Of a DNA stretch of 64,000 bases, positions 48,892-57,271 are shown in pieces; positions within the stretch are counted from its first letter, which is position 1, and each line of letters opens with the position of its first letter. The position numbers were made by a program, and so were the translations under genes. Source of the DNA: Actinomadura atramentaria DSM 43919. Lineage in GTDB: Bacteria > Actinomycetota > Actinomycetes > Streptosporangiales > Streptosporangiaceae. The stretch is from NCBI RefSeq assembly GCF_000381885.1, contig NZ_KB907208.1, positions 62,001-126,000 of the forward strand, given 5' to 3'. The notes under the pieces were generated by a model. It saw nothing but the letters and a program-made list of their open reading frames with translations, was not told the DNA's origin and did not search any database.

Positions 48892-50478
48892 GTGGGGGAG
48901 GAGAAAACCACCGGATCGGGTTCGACGACGCTGCGTGCCGAGGGCGCGCGCCGGTCGGCTCCAGACGGACCGGGCCGTCCCGCGCCCTGGTGGCGCGGAC
49001 CGTACGCGGTGCTCGTGGCGTGCGTGCTCCTGTGGGCCGTCCTCGTGACGGTCCGCCACCAGTGGGCGGGGGACTTCCGGCTCCATCTGGCGACCATCGA
49101 CGGATTGCGGCGCGATCCGCTGGATCCCCGCGATCCGATGGTCGGAGCCGGTGAGGGCAGCCCGTACTACTCGCCCTACACGGTGTTCCTCGCGTTCGCC
49201 GGATGGGGCGTCGGCGCGCGGACCGTGCTGGAGATCGCGGGCCTCGTCAACATCGCGTTGCTGCTCACCGGTTTCTGGCGGCTCGTCGGACGCCGGGCGG
49301 GAGCCTTCCCGGCGGTCCTCGCCGTGGTCTTCACGCTGCTGCTGTGGGGCACGGAGCCGCGCGACTGGAGCGGGTTCCTCGACCTGTACTCGCTGTCCTG
49401 GACGCTGACCTACCCGAGCACGTTCGCCACGGCGCTGATGCTCCTCACCTGGGATGTCGCGCTCTCATGGCTCGACCGCCCCGGCGGATGGCGGCGGCCC
49501 GCGCTGCTCGCCGCGCTGTGCTGGGTCATCGTCCTCACCCACCCGTTCACGGCGATCAACACGGTGATCGGCCTCGTCGCGTTCGCCCTGTGCCACTTTC
49601 CCCGCCTGCGGTCCGCGCTCACCTGGGCTTCACTGCGCTGGTTGCTGGCGGCGGGCGCGGTCGCCGTGGCGGCGGTCTTCGTATGGCCCTGGTCGGACAT
49701 CACGACGCTCCTCGGCGCTTCCGGCGACTTCTCGGAGATCCACCGCCCACTGATCGACGACATCACGCGCGACTGGGGACTCCCCGGCTATCTCTTCGCC
49801 CTCATCGGTCTGCCCGCCCTCTTCTTCGCCGGGCGGCGGCCGCTCGGCCGTGAACTCCAGGCACTGTTCGCGGGCGCGCTGCTCGTGCTCGCCGTGGGTG
49901 TCCTGGTGCTCGGCAACTACGGCTACGGGCGCGTCATACCCGCCGTCCTCCTGCCGCTGCACCTAGCCCTCGCCATCCGGCTCGGCACCGCGACGCGGCG
50001 CGTTCCGGCGCGGGTCGCGTACGGGGTCGCGACGTTCGTCGTATGCCTCGCCGGGCTCGACGCCAACGCGGGCGGCCTGCTTCGCGCATGGGATGTTTCG
50101 TACGATGTCCTGAAAGATTGGAACGTTCACACGAAGGTCCAGACGCCGTACGACGCGCTGGCCCGCGACATCCGGCCGGGCACCGTCGTCATGACGAACG
50201 TCAACTGGGCGGGCCGGGTCGTGAACGCTCACGGCGCGTACACCGTCAGACCGTCTTGGCCCTACCCGTTCGTGAACGAGCAGGAGCGGCGTGACGACGT
50301 CGCCGCCTTCTTCCGGAAGACCGCATCTCCCGCGGAGCGGAGCCGCATCGCGGACCGGTACGACGTCTCCTGCGTCCTCGCCGCACGGTCCACCGCGCCG
50401 ATGAAGAAGGGCGCTCTGCCCGGCTTCGATACGCGGAAAATGTCCGGGAAACAAGTACTCGTCTGCCGTCGCGCGTAA
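48892..50478 (+). CDS. Polytopic membrane protein, GT-C-like
   Basis: A 528-residue protein with about ten to twelve helices, for example YAVLVACVLLWAVLVTV, LEIAGLVNIALLLTGFW, FPAVLAVVFTLLLWG, ALLAALCWVIVLTHPFTAINTVI, LRWLLAAGAVAVAAVFVWPW and LFAGALLVLAVGVLVLGNYG. The first large loop, with HQWAGDFRLHLATIDGLRRD, has an acidic pair near the first helix as in GT-C glycosyltransferases, and the last 120 residues form a soluble outer domain. No specific family is recognised. GTG 48892 was chosen because of a leaderless -10 element 7 bases upstream. Codon use is slightly less GC-rich than upstream genes. A lipid-linked-sugar transferase or polymerase role is possible but unproven. Confidence 0.7.
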   Translation: MGEEKTTGSGSTTLRAEGARRSAPDGPGRPAPWWRGPYAVLVACVLLWAVLVTVRHQWAGDFRLHLATIDGLRRDPLDPRDPMVGAGEGSPYYSPYTVFLAFAGWGVGARTVLEIAGLVNIALLLTGFWRLVGRRAGAFPAVLAVVFTLLLWGTEPRDWSGFLDLYSLSWTLTYPSTFATALMLLTWDVALSWLDRPGGWRRPALLAALCWVIVLTHPFTAINTVIGLVAFALCHFPRLRSALTWASLRWLLAAGAVAVAAVFVWPWSDITTLLGASGDFSEIHRPLIDDITRDWGLPGYLFALIGLPALFFAGRRPLGRELQALFAGALLVLAVGVLVLGNYGYGRVIPAVLLPLHLALAIRLGTATRRVPARVAYGVATFVVCLAGLDANAGGLLRAWDVSYDVLKDWNVHTKVQTPYDALARDIRPGTVVMTNVNWAGRVVNAHGAYTVRPSWPYPFVNEQERRDDVAAFFRKTASPAERSRIADRYDVSCVLAARSTAPMKKGALPGFDTRKMSGKQVLVCRRA

Positions 50479-50503
50479 TGCTTCATCTCGCGTACACGCT
50501 CGG

Positions 50504-50509
50504 TAGGCT
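50504..50509 (+). promoter_or_regulatory. -10 element TAGGCT of a leaderless promoter
   Basis: TAGGCT stands 6 bases before GTG 50516, without a ribosome site, consistent with leaderless transcription. Confidence 0.45.
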
Positions 50510-50515
50510 CCCAAC

Positions 50516-52267
50516 GTGAGGCTTCGCCGTTCCCCCCGACTCCCGGTTGCGCGATCGGCCGGTGAGGGACGTGGCCGCCTTCTGCGGCACCCCGTCCGCG
50601 CGGCTCTTGGAGCGACGCGCTTCGCCGGCTGGCACCTGCTCGCCATAATCGTTCTTGCCGGCGGCATCGCTGTCCGTACCGTCGCCGTCCTCGGATACCC
50701 AGGGGCGCTGTGGTTCGGCGACTCCTACCATTACCTGCGCGACGCCACCCAGCTCACGCCCGGTGAACTACGGCCGAGCGGCTATTCGTTGTTCCTCTGG
50801 CTCTTGCGGCCGCTCCACAGCCTGACGGCCGTCCTCGCCGTGCAGCACGCGCTCGGAATCCTGTTCGGGGTCATGGTCTACGCGCTGGTGTGGCGCGCGG
50901 GCCGCGCCGCCTGGCCGCTGACGGACGGCTCCGGCCTGCTGGGGTGGCGGCACTGGCTGCCAGGTCTCGTGGGCGCGGTGCTCATCACGCCGATCGTCCT
51001 CCCCACCCACGAAATCTCGCTCGAACACGGTCTGTTCGCCGAAACGTTCTTCACGTTCCTGTTGCTCACCGCCTTCCTCATGGTGTTGTGGAAACGCCGG
51101 ATGCCGTGGTGGGTCGGTGCCCTCGCCGGTCTCCTCATAGGCGCGTCGGCCGTCACGCGTACGCTGGGGCTCCCGTTCATCGCGTTGCTGTTGCTGGGCA
51201 TGCTCGTCCGCCGCGCGGGCTGGCGCGCGATGGTCGCCGCGACCGTCGCGTTCGCGGCCCCGGTCGTCGGCTACATGTTCTGGTTCCAGTCGGTGTGGGG
51301 CGACTTCGCGACGTCGAAGGCGAGCGGCATCTTCCTCTACGGTCGCGTCGCGGAGTTCGCGGACTGCGCCGTCATCAAGCCCGACGCGCGGCTCGCGGCG
51401 CTGTGCCCCAAACACACCGACCCGCGCATCTCCGCGGCGTACTCGGTGATGTGGGCGCACGACTCGCCTTTCCGCGGGATGCCCGACGCGCAGACGAACA
51501 AGGAGAACAACGAACTGGCGAGCGAGTTCGCGCGCGAAGCGATCCTCGCGCAGCCCGGCGACTACATCCGCGTGGTCGTCAACGACACGCTTCGCTGCTT
51601 CAAATGGGAGCGCACGTTCTACCCGAACCCGTGGACCCAGCGCTCCTACGTCTTCCCCGTGGGCGAACGGTGGCCTGACTCCCAGCGGGTGCTGGCCGAG
51701 CAGTACACCGGGAACGACAGCGGCGAGAGCCGGGTCGTCCAGCCGTGGTCGGGCCGCATGCTGCGCTACCAGGCGCACATCTGGATGCCTGGAACGATCC
51801 TCGGAGCGATCTTCCTTGCCGCACTCGTCGTGCCGCTGTTCCGGATGCGCATCCCCGGCCGTCGACGGAACCGCCGCGCGCTGCTGGACTGGATCCAGGG
51901 GCCCATGATCCCGTGGGGCGTCGGACTCGGACTGCTCGTCGTCCCTGCCGCGACGGCGGATTTCGACTACCGGTACGTGCTGCCGGCCGTTCCGTTCGCG
52001 TGCCTCGCGCTCGGCCTCGCGCTCCTGACGCCGAAACGGTCAGAGGCGGCCATCGCGGAAGCTCGGCCGGCCGCCGCCGAGTCCGCCGAGCACGCTGGAG
52101 ACGCCGAAGCCGCTGTGATCGGCGAGGCCGTCGAAACCATCGAGCCCGCCAAGACGGTCACGGCCGTTAAGTCCGACGCGACCACCAGCGCCACCGAACC
52201 CGCTGAAGAGGCGGACTTCGGCGAGACCGCCGAGCCCGCCGGAACGCCTGAAGCCGCCGACCACTGA
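50516..52267 (+). CDS. Polytopic membrane glycosyltransferase-like protein (GT-C/PMT type)
   Basis: A 583-residue membrane protein. About nine to eleven helices occupy the first 360 residues (LLAIIVLAGGIAVRTVAVLG, LTAVLAVQHALGILFGVMVYALVW, LPGLVGAVLITPIVLPT, FFTFLLLTAFLMVLW, PFIALLLLGMLVRRA). The first loop LWFGDSYHYLRDA has the acidic residue after helix 1 expected of GT-C enzymes such as PMT/ArnT, which use polyprenyl-phosphate sugars. After two more helices (around 425-510) it ends in a low-complexity Ala/Glu tail of 70 residues (EAAIAEARPAAAESAEHAG and following). GTG 50516 follows a leaderless -10 by 6 bases. Codon use is slightly less GC-rich than that of upstream genes. It is convergent with the TagF-type gene. 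Confidence 0.72.
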   Translation: MRLRRSPRLPVARSAGEGRGRLLRHPVRAALGATRFAGWHLLAIIVLAGGIAVRTVAVLGYPGALWFGDSYHYLRDATQLTPGELRPSGYSLFLWLLRPLHSLTAVLAVQHALGILFGVMVYALVWRAGRAAWPLTDGSGLLGWRHWLPGLVGAVLITPIVLPTHEISLEHGLFAETFFTFLLLTAFLMVLWKRRMPWWVGALAGLLIGASAVTRTLGLPFIALLLLGMLVRRAGWRAMVAATVAFAAPVVGYMFWFQSVWGDFATSKASGIFLYGRVAEFADCAVIKPDARLAALCPKHTDPRISAAYSVMWAHDSPFRGMPDAQTNKENNELASEFAREAILAQPGDYIRVVVNDTLRCFKWERTFYPNPWTQRSYVFPVGERWPDSQRVLAEQYTGNDSGESRVVQPWSGRMLRYQAHIWMPGTILGAIFLAALVVPLFRMRIPGRRRNRRALLDWIQGPMIPWGVGLGLLVVPAATADFDYRYVLPAVPFACLALGLALLTPKRSEAAIAEARPAAAESAEHAGDAEAAVIGEAVETIEPAKTVTAVKSDATTSATEPAEEADFGETAEPAGTPEAADH

Positions 52268-52280
52268 CGCACCTCGGAAC

Positions 52281-54494
52281 TCAGCCGGGTGTCTTGACCT
52301 TTTCGCCGAGGAACAGGCCGCGGACGGCGCGTTCGGCGGCGCGGCCGTCGTCCCAGGGGCAGAAGCGCGCGCGGAAGTCGGCGCGGGCGGCGTGGGCGGG
52401 GTCGTCCCAGACCGCGCCGGAGGTGAAGGCGTCCGCCAGCTCGTCCTCGGTGCGGGTGACGACGCCGGGCGCGGTCGCGGGCAGGTCGAAGTAGACGCCG
52501 CGGGTCCGCCGGTACGCGTCGTAGTCGTCCACGTGGACGACGATCGGCCGGTCGAGGTTGGCGTAGTCGAACATGACGGACGAATAGTCCGTCAGCAGAA
52601 CGTCGGAGGCGATGGCCAGGTCCTCGACCGAAGGGTGCCCCGACACGTCCACGACCTGGTCGTGGACCGGGCCGATCGAGTCCGCGAGGTCCTCGTCGCC
52701 GTAGAAGTAGTGCGCGCGCAGCAGGAGCACGACGTTCGGCCCCAGCCGCTCCACGAACCGGCCGATGTCGAACATCGGCCGGTAGCCGCGCTGGTACTCG
52801 CGATGCGTCGGCGCGTACAGGATCGCCGTCGCGCCCTCGGGCACGCCGAGTTCGGTCCGCAGCCGGGCGCGTTCGTCGTCGTCCGAGCGCACGAGCCGGT
52901 CGTTGCGCGGATACCCGATCTCCCACATCTCGTACTCGCAGGGGAAGACCCGCCGCCAGACCTCGCTGGAGAAGGGGTTGGAGGAGATGAGGTAGTCCCA
53001 GCGGTCCGAGCGGCGCATGAGCTTCCCGAAGTGCATGCCCTTGGCGCCGACGGGGTAGTCGCGCTGGTCGAGGCCCATCACCTTGAGCGGCGTCCCGTGC
53101 TGCGTCATGAGGTGGACCTGGCCGGGGCGCTTCACGATGTGCCCGGGGAAGTTCACGTTGTTGATGAAGTACTTGGCACGCGCGATGAGCCGGTAGTAGG
53201 CGGGCGACCCCGCGACGACGTGCTCCACACCGGGCGGCAGGCCGCCGCGCTCGCCCGCCGCGTCCGGCCGCACGACCCACACGCCGCGCACGTCGGGGGC
53301 GAGTTCCCGCGCCTTCTCATAGATTGCCGCGGGATTGCACGAGTAGCCGCGGTTCCAGTACGCCGCGTACACCGCGAGGTGCTCGTCCACGGGGCACCGC
53401 CGCCGCTCGACGCCGTAGTAGCCGAGCTTGAGCCGCCGCTTGACGCGCGTCGTCCGGCGGCCGACGCGGCGCGTCAGGTCGCGGTTGCGCGCCTCCCGGC
53501 GTCTGCGGGCGTCCGCGCGGTCGAGTGCGCGCCGGTAGGCGTCGTGGTCGCCCGCGGCCACCGCCGCGACCGCCGGGTCGTCGGCGGTGACGTGCCCCTC
53601 CGGGCGGTGGGACCGGTAGAACCGGGCGACCTTGGCGAAGAACGCGGGCCGGTCCTCGTCGGGCAGGCGGTCGCGCTTGCCGAGGATGACGAGCAGGTGC
53701 CAGAGCGCGCGGTCGAACATCAGCGCGCGGAACGGCTCGGTGGCGGGCGTCCGGTCCATGAACGCGAACACCCGCTCGTACTGCGCGAACACGTCGAAGT
53801 GGCGGCGGCCCGTGGTCCGCGTGATCGCGCCCCTGCGCCGCTGCCGGTACACGTAGCAGACCCGGTCGAGCAGGCTCACCCGCTCCGCCGCCATGAGGAC
53901 GGGATACGTGACGTTGAGGTCTTCGTAGTAGCCGCCGCTGAACCGGAGCCCGAGTTCGAGCAGCAGTTCCCGCCGGATCGCCCGGTTCCAGGCGGTCATC
54001 ATCAGTTCGAGCACGCTGGGGCGGTCGACGGGGGAGAAGACGTCCGGTGCCGGCGGCTCCCGGAACAGGCGGTTCATCTTGTTGCGTTCGAAACGCCCGG
54101 TCCAGTAGGACCGGGCGTAGTCGAACAGCAGCACGTCGGGCTCGGTCGCCGCGAGACGGGCCAGGATCGCCGGGACGGCGCCCTCGGTCGCGTAGTCGTC
54201 GCTGTCGAAGAACCAGAGGTAGTCGCCCCGGGCCAGCTCCAGCCCGACGTTGCGGGCTTCGCCGAGGCCGACGTTGTCGTCGAGGTGGACGACCCGCACC
54301 CGCCGGTCGCGCGCCGCGTACTCGTCGAGGATGGCCCCGCAGCCGTCCGGAGACGCGTCGTCCACGGCGATCAGTTCCAGTCCTTCGGCGTCCTGGACGA
54401 GCAAGGAGTCCAGGCACTGCCGAAGGTAGCCCTGAACGCCGTGGACGGGCACGACGACACTGAGGGTCGGAGCGGGAGAGCGGTCGAATTCCAT
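52281..54494 (-). CDS. GT2 glycosyltransferase fused to a TagF-type CDP-glycerol glycerophosphotransferase
   Basis: A 737-residue two-domain enzyme. The N-terminal GT2 domain (about 1-240) has TLSVVVPVHGVQGYLRQCLD, DDASPDGCGAILDEYAAR, NVGLGEARNVGLELARGDY, FFDSDDYATEG and the base-bearing GYYEDLNVTYPVL. The C-terminal domain (about 345-735) is of the TagF/Glyphos_transf family, which adds glycerol phosphate from CDP-glycerol to a wall-polymer chain: YFINNVNFPGHIVKRPG, VHLMTQHGTPLKVMGLDQ, ILYAPTHREYQRG, VVLLLRAHYF and ASDVLLTDYSSVMFDYANL, the last with the catalytic His/Asp set. One protein could therefore add a sugar and a glycerol phosphate. The gene is 99 bp downstream of a CDP-alcohol phosphotransferase on the same strand. 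The GTA/TagF link fits poly(glycosylglycerol phosphate) polymers known in actinomycetes. Confidence 0.85.
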   Translation of the reverse strand: MEFDRSPAPTLSVVVPVHGVQGYLRQCLDSLLVQDAEGLELIAVDDASPDGCGAILDEYAARDRRVRVVHLDDNVGLGEARNVGLELARGDYLWFFDSDDYATEGAVPAILARLAATEPDVLLFDYARSYWTGRFERNKMNRLFREPPAPDVFSPVDRPSVLELMMTAWNRAIRRELLLELGLRFSGGYYEDLNVTYPVLMAAERVSLLDRVCYVYRQRRRGAITRTTGRRHFDVFAQYERVFAFMDRTPATEPFRALMFDRALWHLLVILGKRDRLPDEDRPAFFAKVARFYRSHRPEGHVTADDPAVAAVAAGDHDAYRRALDRADARRRREARNRDLTRRVGRRTTRVKRRLKLGYYGVERRRCPVDEHLAVYAAYWNRGYSCNPAAIYEKARELAPDVRGVWVVRPDAAGERGGLPPGVEHVVAGSPAYYRLIARAKYFINNVNFPGHIVKRPGQVHLMTQHGTPLKVMGLDQRDYPVGAKGMHFGKLMRRSDRWDYLISSNPFSSEVWRRVFPCEYEMWEIGYPRNDRLVRSDDDERARLRTELGVPEGATAILYAPTHREYQRGYRPMFDIGRFVERLGPNVVLLLRAHYFYGDEDLADSIGPVHDQVVDVSGHPSVEDLAIASDVLLTDYSSVMFDYANLDRPIVVHVDDYDAYRRTRGVYFDLPATAPGVVTRTEDELADAFTSGAVWDDPAHAARADFRARFCPWDDGRAAERAVRGLFLGEKVKTPG

Positions 54495-54593
54495 GAGAAC
54501 GCCAATCGGACGACATCGTCGGATGGATTCCGGGCGGCTTTCCGATGGACCCTCCCCGCGGGGGACCTGACGAGCGGGGTCGCGGTGGGGCTG

Positions 54594-55598
54594 TCAGCCG
54601 GTGCTGGCGACCGGCGTGCCCTCCTCGATCGGGAGTTGGGCGCGGGCGTCGGCGATGCGCCGGTCCAGCTTGGTCATCGACCGGCTGTAGTCCTTGGTGG
54701 AGAGCCAGAACTTGTAGATGATGATTAGCTCGAACGTCAGCATTCCGGCGGCCGACAGGGCGGTCACGGGGATGATCGCGCCCGGGACGGCGGCGGCGAT
54801 CAGCGGGGCGACGATGAACACGCCCATCTGGAACTCGATGCCGCTGATCAGGTGCGGGCGGATGCGGCCGCGCAGCAGCGCGTTGCGGATGCGCGCGTAC
54901 CAGGGGAAGCGCTTGTTGAAGCCCTGCTGGAGCGCGACGTTCGGGTTGTCGCCGACGACCTGCTCCTCCATGTCCGCCTCGGGGTCGGGCTGGAGCCCGG
55001 TCGACTGGAACGCGTCGTGGAGCGTGCCCGTGACGGGCTCCTCGCCGTTGCGCCGCCGGACGGCGAGTTCCAGCTCCGCCGCCTCCTCCTGCGCCATGCG
55101 CATCTTGCCGCGCATCTGGTTGCGGACCTTGTAGATCTCCAGCGCGTCCATGTACCGGAGCATGTCGAGGAACACGACGGCGACGGCGGCCCAGATGTAG
55201 GCGACATTGTCCGTCCGGGCGTACTGCCCGCCCATCAGGGCGCAGGCGCAGGCCAGGACGCGGACGCGGTCGAAGATGTAGTCGAGCCAGGCCCCGAAGA
55301 TCGACCCGGTGCCCTTGAGCCGCGCGATCTTGCCGTCCATGCAGTCGAGCGTGAACGACAGGTGGTACAGCAGCGCGCCGATCAGCAGGTACGGCCAGGT
55401 CGCGACGGTGAAGCACGCGCCCGCGGCGAGGCCGAGGAGGAGCGCGCCGACGGTGAGCTGGTTCGGAGTGATCCGGGTGCGGTTGGCGGTGAAGCGGACC
55501 AGCCGGGCGGCGAGCGGATCGACCAGCATCACCGTCCACCACGCGTCACGCGCTTTATACGTTCGTTGCCGAACGTCATCGAGCGTGAAGTTCGCCAT
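54594..55598 (-). CDS. CDP-alcohol phosphatidyltransferase family protein
   Basis: A 334-residue membrane enzyme with the full catalytic motif: Asp85-x2-Asp88-Gly89-x2-Ala92-Arg93-x8-Gly102-x3-Asp106-x3-Asp110 in LDCMDGKIARLKGTGSIFG and the residues just after it. About five or six helices surround it, with a 100-residue cytoplasmic insertion (about 150-250, rich in Glu and Arg) between helices, longer than in phosphatidylglycerol-phosphate synthases. It would join a CDP-alcohol to a hydroxyl of a lipid or polyol. The start is ATG 55598, with AAGGA about 9 bases upstream. It precedes the TagF fusion and follows the acyltransferase, all on the minus strand, so it belongs to the same polymer unit. 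It is the third member of this family in the window. Confidence 0.85.
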   Translation of the reverse strand: MANFTLDDVRQRTYKARDAWWTVMLVDPLAARLVRFTANRTRITPNQLTVGALLLGLAAGACFTVATWPYLLIGALLYHLSFTLDCMDGKIARLKGTGSIFGAWLDYIFDRVRVLACACALMGGQYARTDNVAYIWAAVAVVFLDMLRYMDALEIYKVRNQMRGKMRMAQEEAAELELAVRRRNGEEPVTGTLHDAFQSTGLQPDPEADMEEQVVGDNPNVALQQGFNKRFPWYARIRNALLRGRIRPHLISGIEFQMGVFIVAPLIAAAVPGAIIPVTALSAAGMLTFELIIIYKFWLSTKDYSRSMTKLDRRIADARAQLPIEEGTPVASTG

Positions 55599-55785
55599 GA
55601 AAAGCTGTCCTTTCTCCGTGCCGAGAGGCATCCCCGGTCGCCGAGCGCGCGAACCTCAAGAATGTTCACGCTTCCCGGCATGCGGCGCCCACAGCCTGCG
55701 TGTGCGGGGGTTCTCGAAACGCCCTGTCGATGGTAACGGGTGACCGGATTCGGCCTTCGGCGTTGTCGCCGAGTTGTGACTAAAA

Positions 55786-55805
55786 GTGCCAACCGGTGCC
55801 AACCG
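55786..55805. repeat. Tandem 10-bp duplication
   Basis: GTGCCAACCG is repeated twice in direct tandem in the gap between the CDP-alcohol phosphotransferase and the acyltransferase genes, about 70 bp past the end of the acyltransferase gene. No role is evident. Confidence 0.6.
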
Positions 55806-55844
55806 GGCGAACCCGATGGGCGTCCGGTGCGGGCTGGCCGGGAC

Positions 55845-55870
55845 GGCGGGACCGTTGGCACGGTCCCGCC
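55845..55870 (-). terminator. Hairpin after the acyltransferase gene
   Basis: GGCGGGACCGT pairs perfectly with ACGGTCCCGCC across a 4-base loop (TGGC), ending 4 bp from the minus-strand stop of the acyltransferase. It may end that transcript or reduce read-through to the CDP-alcohol phosphotransferase gene. Confidence 0.5.
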
Positions 55871-55874
55871 CAGG

Positions 55875-57194
55875 TCAGGCGGGCGGGTACGGGCGTCCGC
55901 CGGGCGCGGACGGCAGCGAACCGGCCGGTTCGGGCGCTCCCGGCCCGGCCGGGACGTCCGGCGCGGAGCCCTCGGCCGGAGCGGCGTGCTTCGGCTGCCG
56001 GGTCGTCGTCAGCGCGGGCTTGCGCAGCCGGGTGAACGCCCAGGTCATCTTGGGTTCGAGCGCCCAGCTCATGCACTTCACGACCGGCTTGGAGCACAGG
56101 AACGTCCCTACGGCGGCCGCGCCGACGAGCACCGCGACCATGCCGGGGACCGTGTGCATCCAGTCGGACCCCCACCAGCCGGTGAACTGGAGCAGCCGTG
56201 TGACGAACCCGTGGAGCAGGTAGGCGTACAGCGTCGTCGCGCCGAGACCGGTGAACCATGTCCGCCGCTGCGGGACCAGCGTCAGGAACGCCGCGACGAG
56301 CAGCACCGCCGCCGCGAACATTGCGAGCCGCATCGCCGTGCCGGTCACGTTGTCGACGCCGAACGAGCTGTTCGGGCTCTTCCAGTAGACCCACGAATGG
56401 GCCATGTGGTCCTTGGCGACCCACGCGACCGCGAGCCCGCAGACCATCACGACGATTCCGATGGCCCGCGCCTGCGGTTTCTTCAGCATCTCGAAGTGGT
56501 CGGGCTTCAGCATCAGGCCGAGCACGTAGAACGGCAGGAGCCCGATCACGCGGTGGATGTCGAAGGTGCTGCCGAGGTGGCTCATGTACGACAGCAGCGA
56601 GAACACCAGCGCCACGGCGAGCGGCCACCGGATCTGCTGCCAGACCGGCGTGGACAGCCGCCAGAAGAACAGCGCGCACAGGAACCACGTCAGGAAGTAC
56701 GGGTCGAGGAGGCTGATCTCCAGGTGGTGGCGGCCCGCCAGCCAGTCGTACAGCGAGTACGCCGTCTCGAAGACGACGTAGGGGATTCCGACGTTGGTGA
56801 TGAGCTTGCGGGCCTTGCCGCCCGCGAACGTCCAGTTCCGCGAGAAGTAGCCGGTGATCACGATGAACAGCGGCATGTGGAACATGTAGATGAAGATGTA
56901 GAGGCCCTTGGCCACCGGCACGTCGAGCAGGTTGGCCAGGGAGTGCCCCATCACGACCAGCAGGATCGCCAGGAACTTCGCGTTGTCGAAGAACGGGTCC
57001 CGCTGCTTGCGGGGCCGGGGGGCGGTCGGCGCGCCGCCGTCCCTCGCCCGCTGCGCCGCGTCCGGACCGCCGCCCTCGCCCGGCCCCGGCGGGGCGTGCG
57101 CCCCGGTCGCGGCGGGGACCGCGGCATCCGGCGTCTCGCCGGGCCACGGGCGTCTGGGCTGCGGGGTGGCCGATGGCCTGGTGTCGTACGTCAT
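55875..57194 (-). CDS. Acyltransferase family 3 membrane protein
   Basis: A 439-residue polytopic O-acyltransferase of the AT3/OafA type, which adds acetyl or other acyl groups to glycans or lipid-linked sugars. After 65 Pro/Ala-rich cytoplasmic residues, the core begins RDPFFDNAKFLAILLVVMGHSL; the His in MGHSL is the expected catalytic residue. IFMFHMPLFIVITGYF-like helices, then LLPFYVLGLMLKPDHFE and TLYAYLLHGFVTRLL follow, for about ten helices in all. The C-terminal 70 residues are Pro/Ala-rich. It lies 77 bp downstream of the LCP gene on the same strand. Acylation of the wall polymer is the likely use. Confidence 0.85.
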   Translation of the reverse strand: MTYDTRPSATPQPRRPWPGETPDAAVPAATGAHAPPGPGEGGGPDAAQRARDGGAPTAPRPRKQRDPFFDNAKFLAILLVVMGHSLANLLDVPVAKGLYIFIYMFHMPLFIVITGYFSRNWTFAGGKARKLITNVGIPYVVFETAYSLYDWLAGRHHLEISLLDPYFLTWFLCALFFWRLSTPVWQQIRWPLAVALVFSLLSYMSHLGSTFDIHRVIGLLPFYVLGLMLKPDHFEMLKKPQARAIGIVVMVCGLAVAWVAKDHMAHSWVYWKSPNSSFGVDNVTGTAMRLAMFAAAVLLVAAFLTLVPQRRTWFTGLGATTLYAYLLHGFVTRLLQFTGWWGSDWMHTVPGMVAVLVGAAAVGTFLCSKPVVKCMSWALEPKMTWAFTRLRKPALTTTRQPKHAAPAEGSAPDVPAGPGAPEPAGSLPSAPGGRPYPPA

Positions 57195-57271
57195 GGGCTG
57201 TGGAGCCGGCTCCTCATCGGTACGTTCCGGCCGTCACCGCCGCACCGTCCCGTCTTCGGGCCGGCCGCGGG

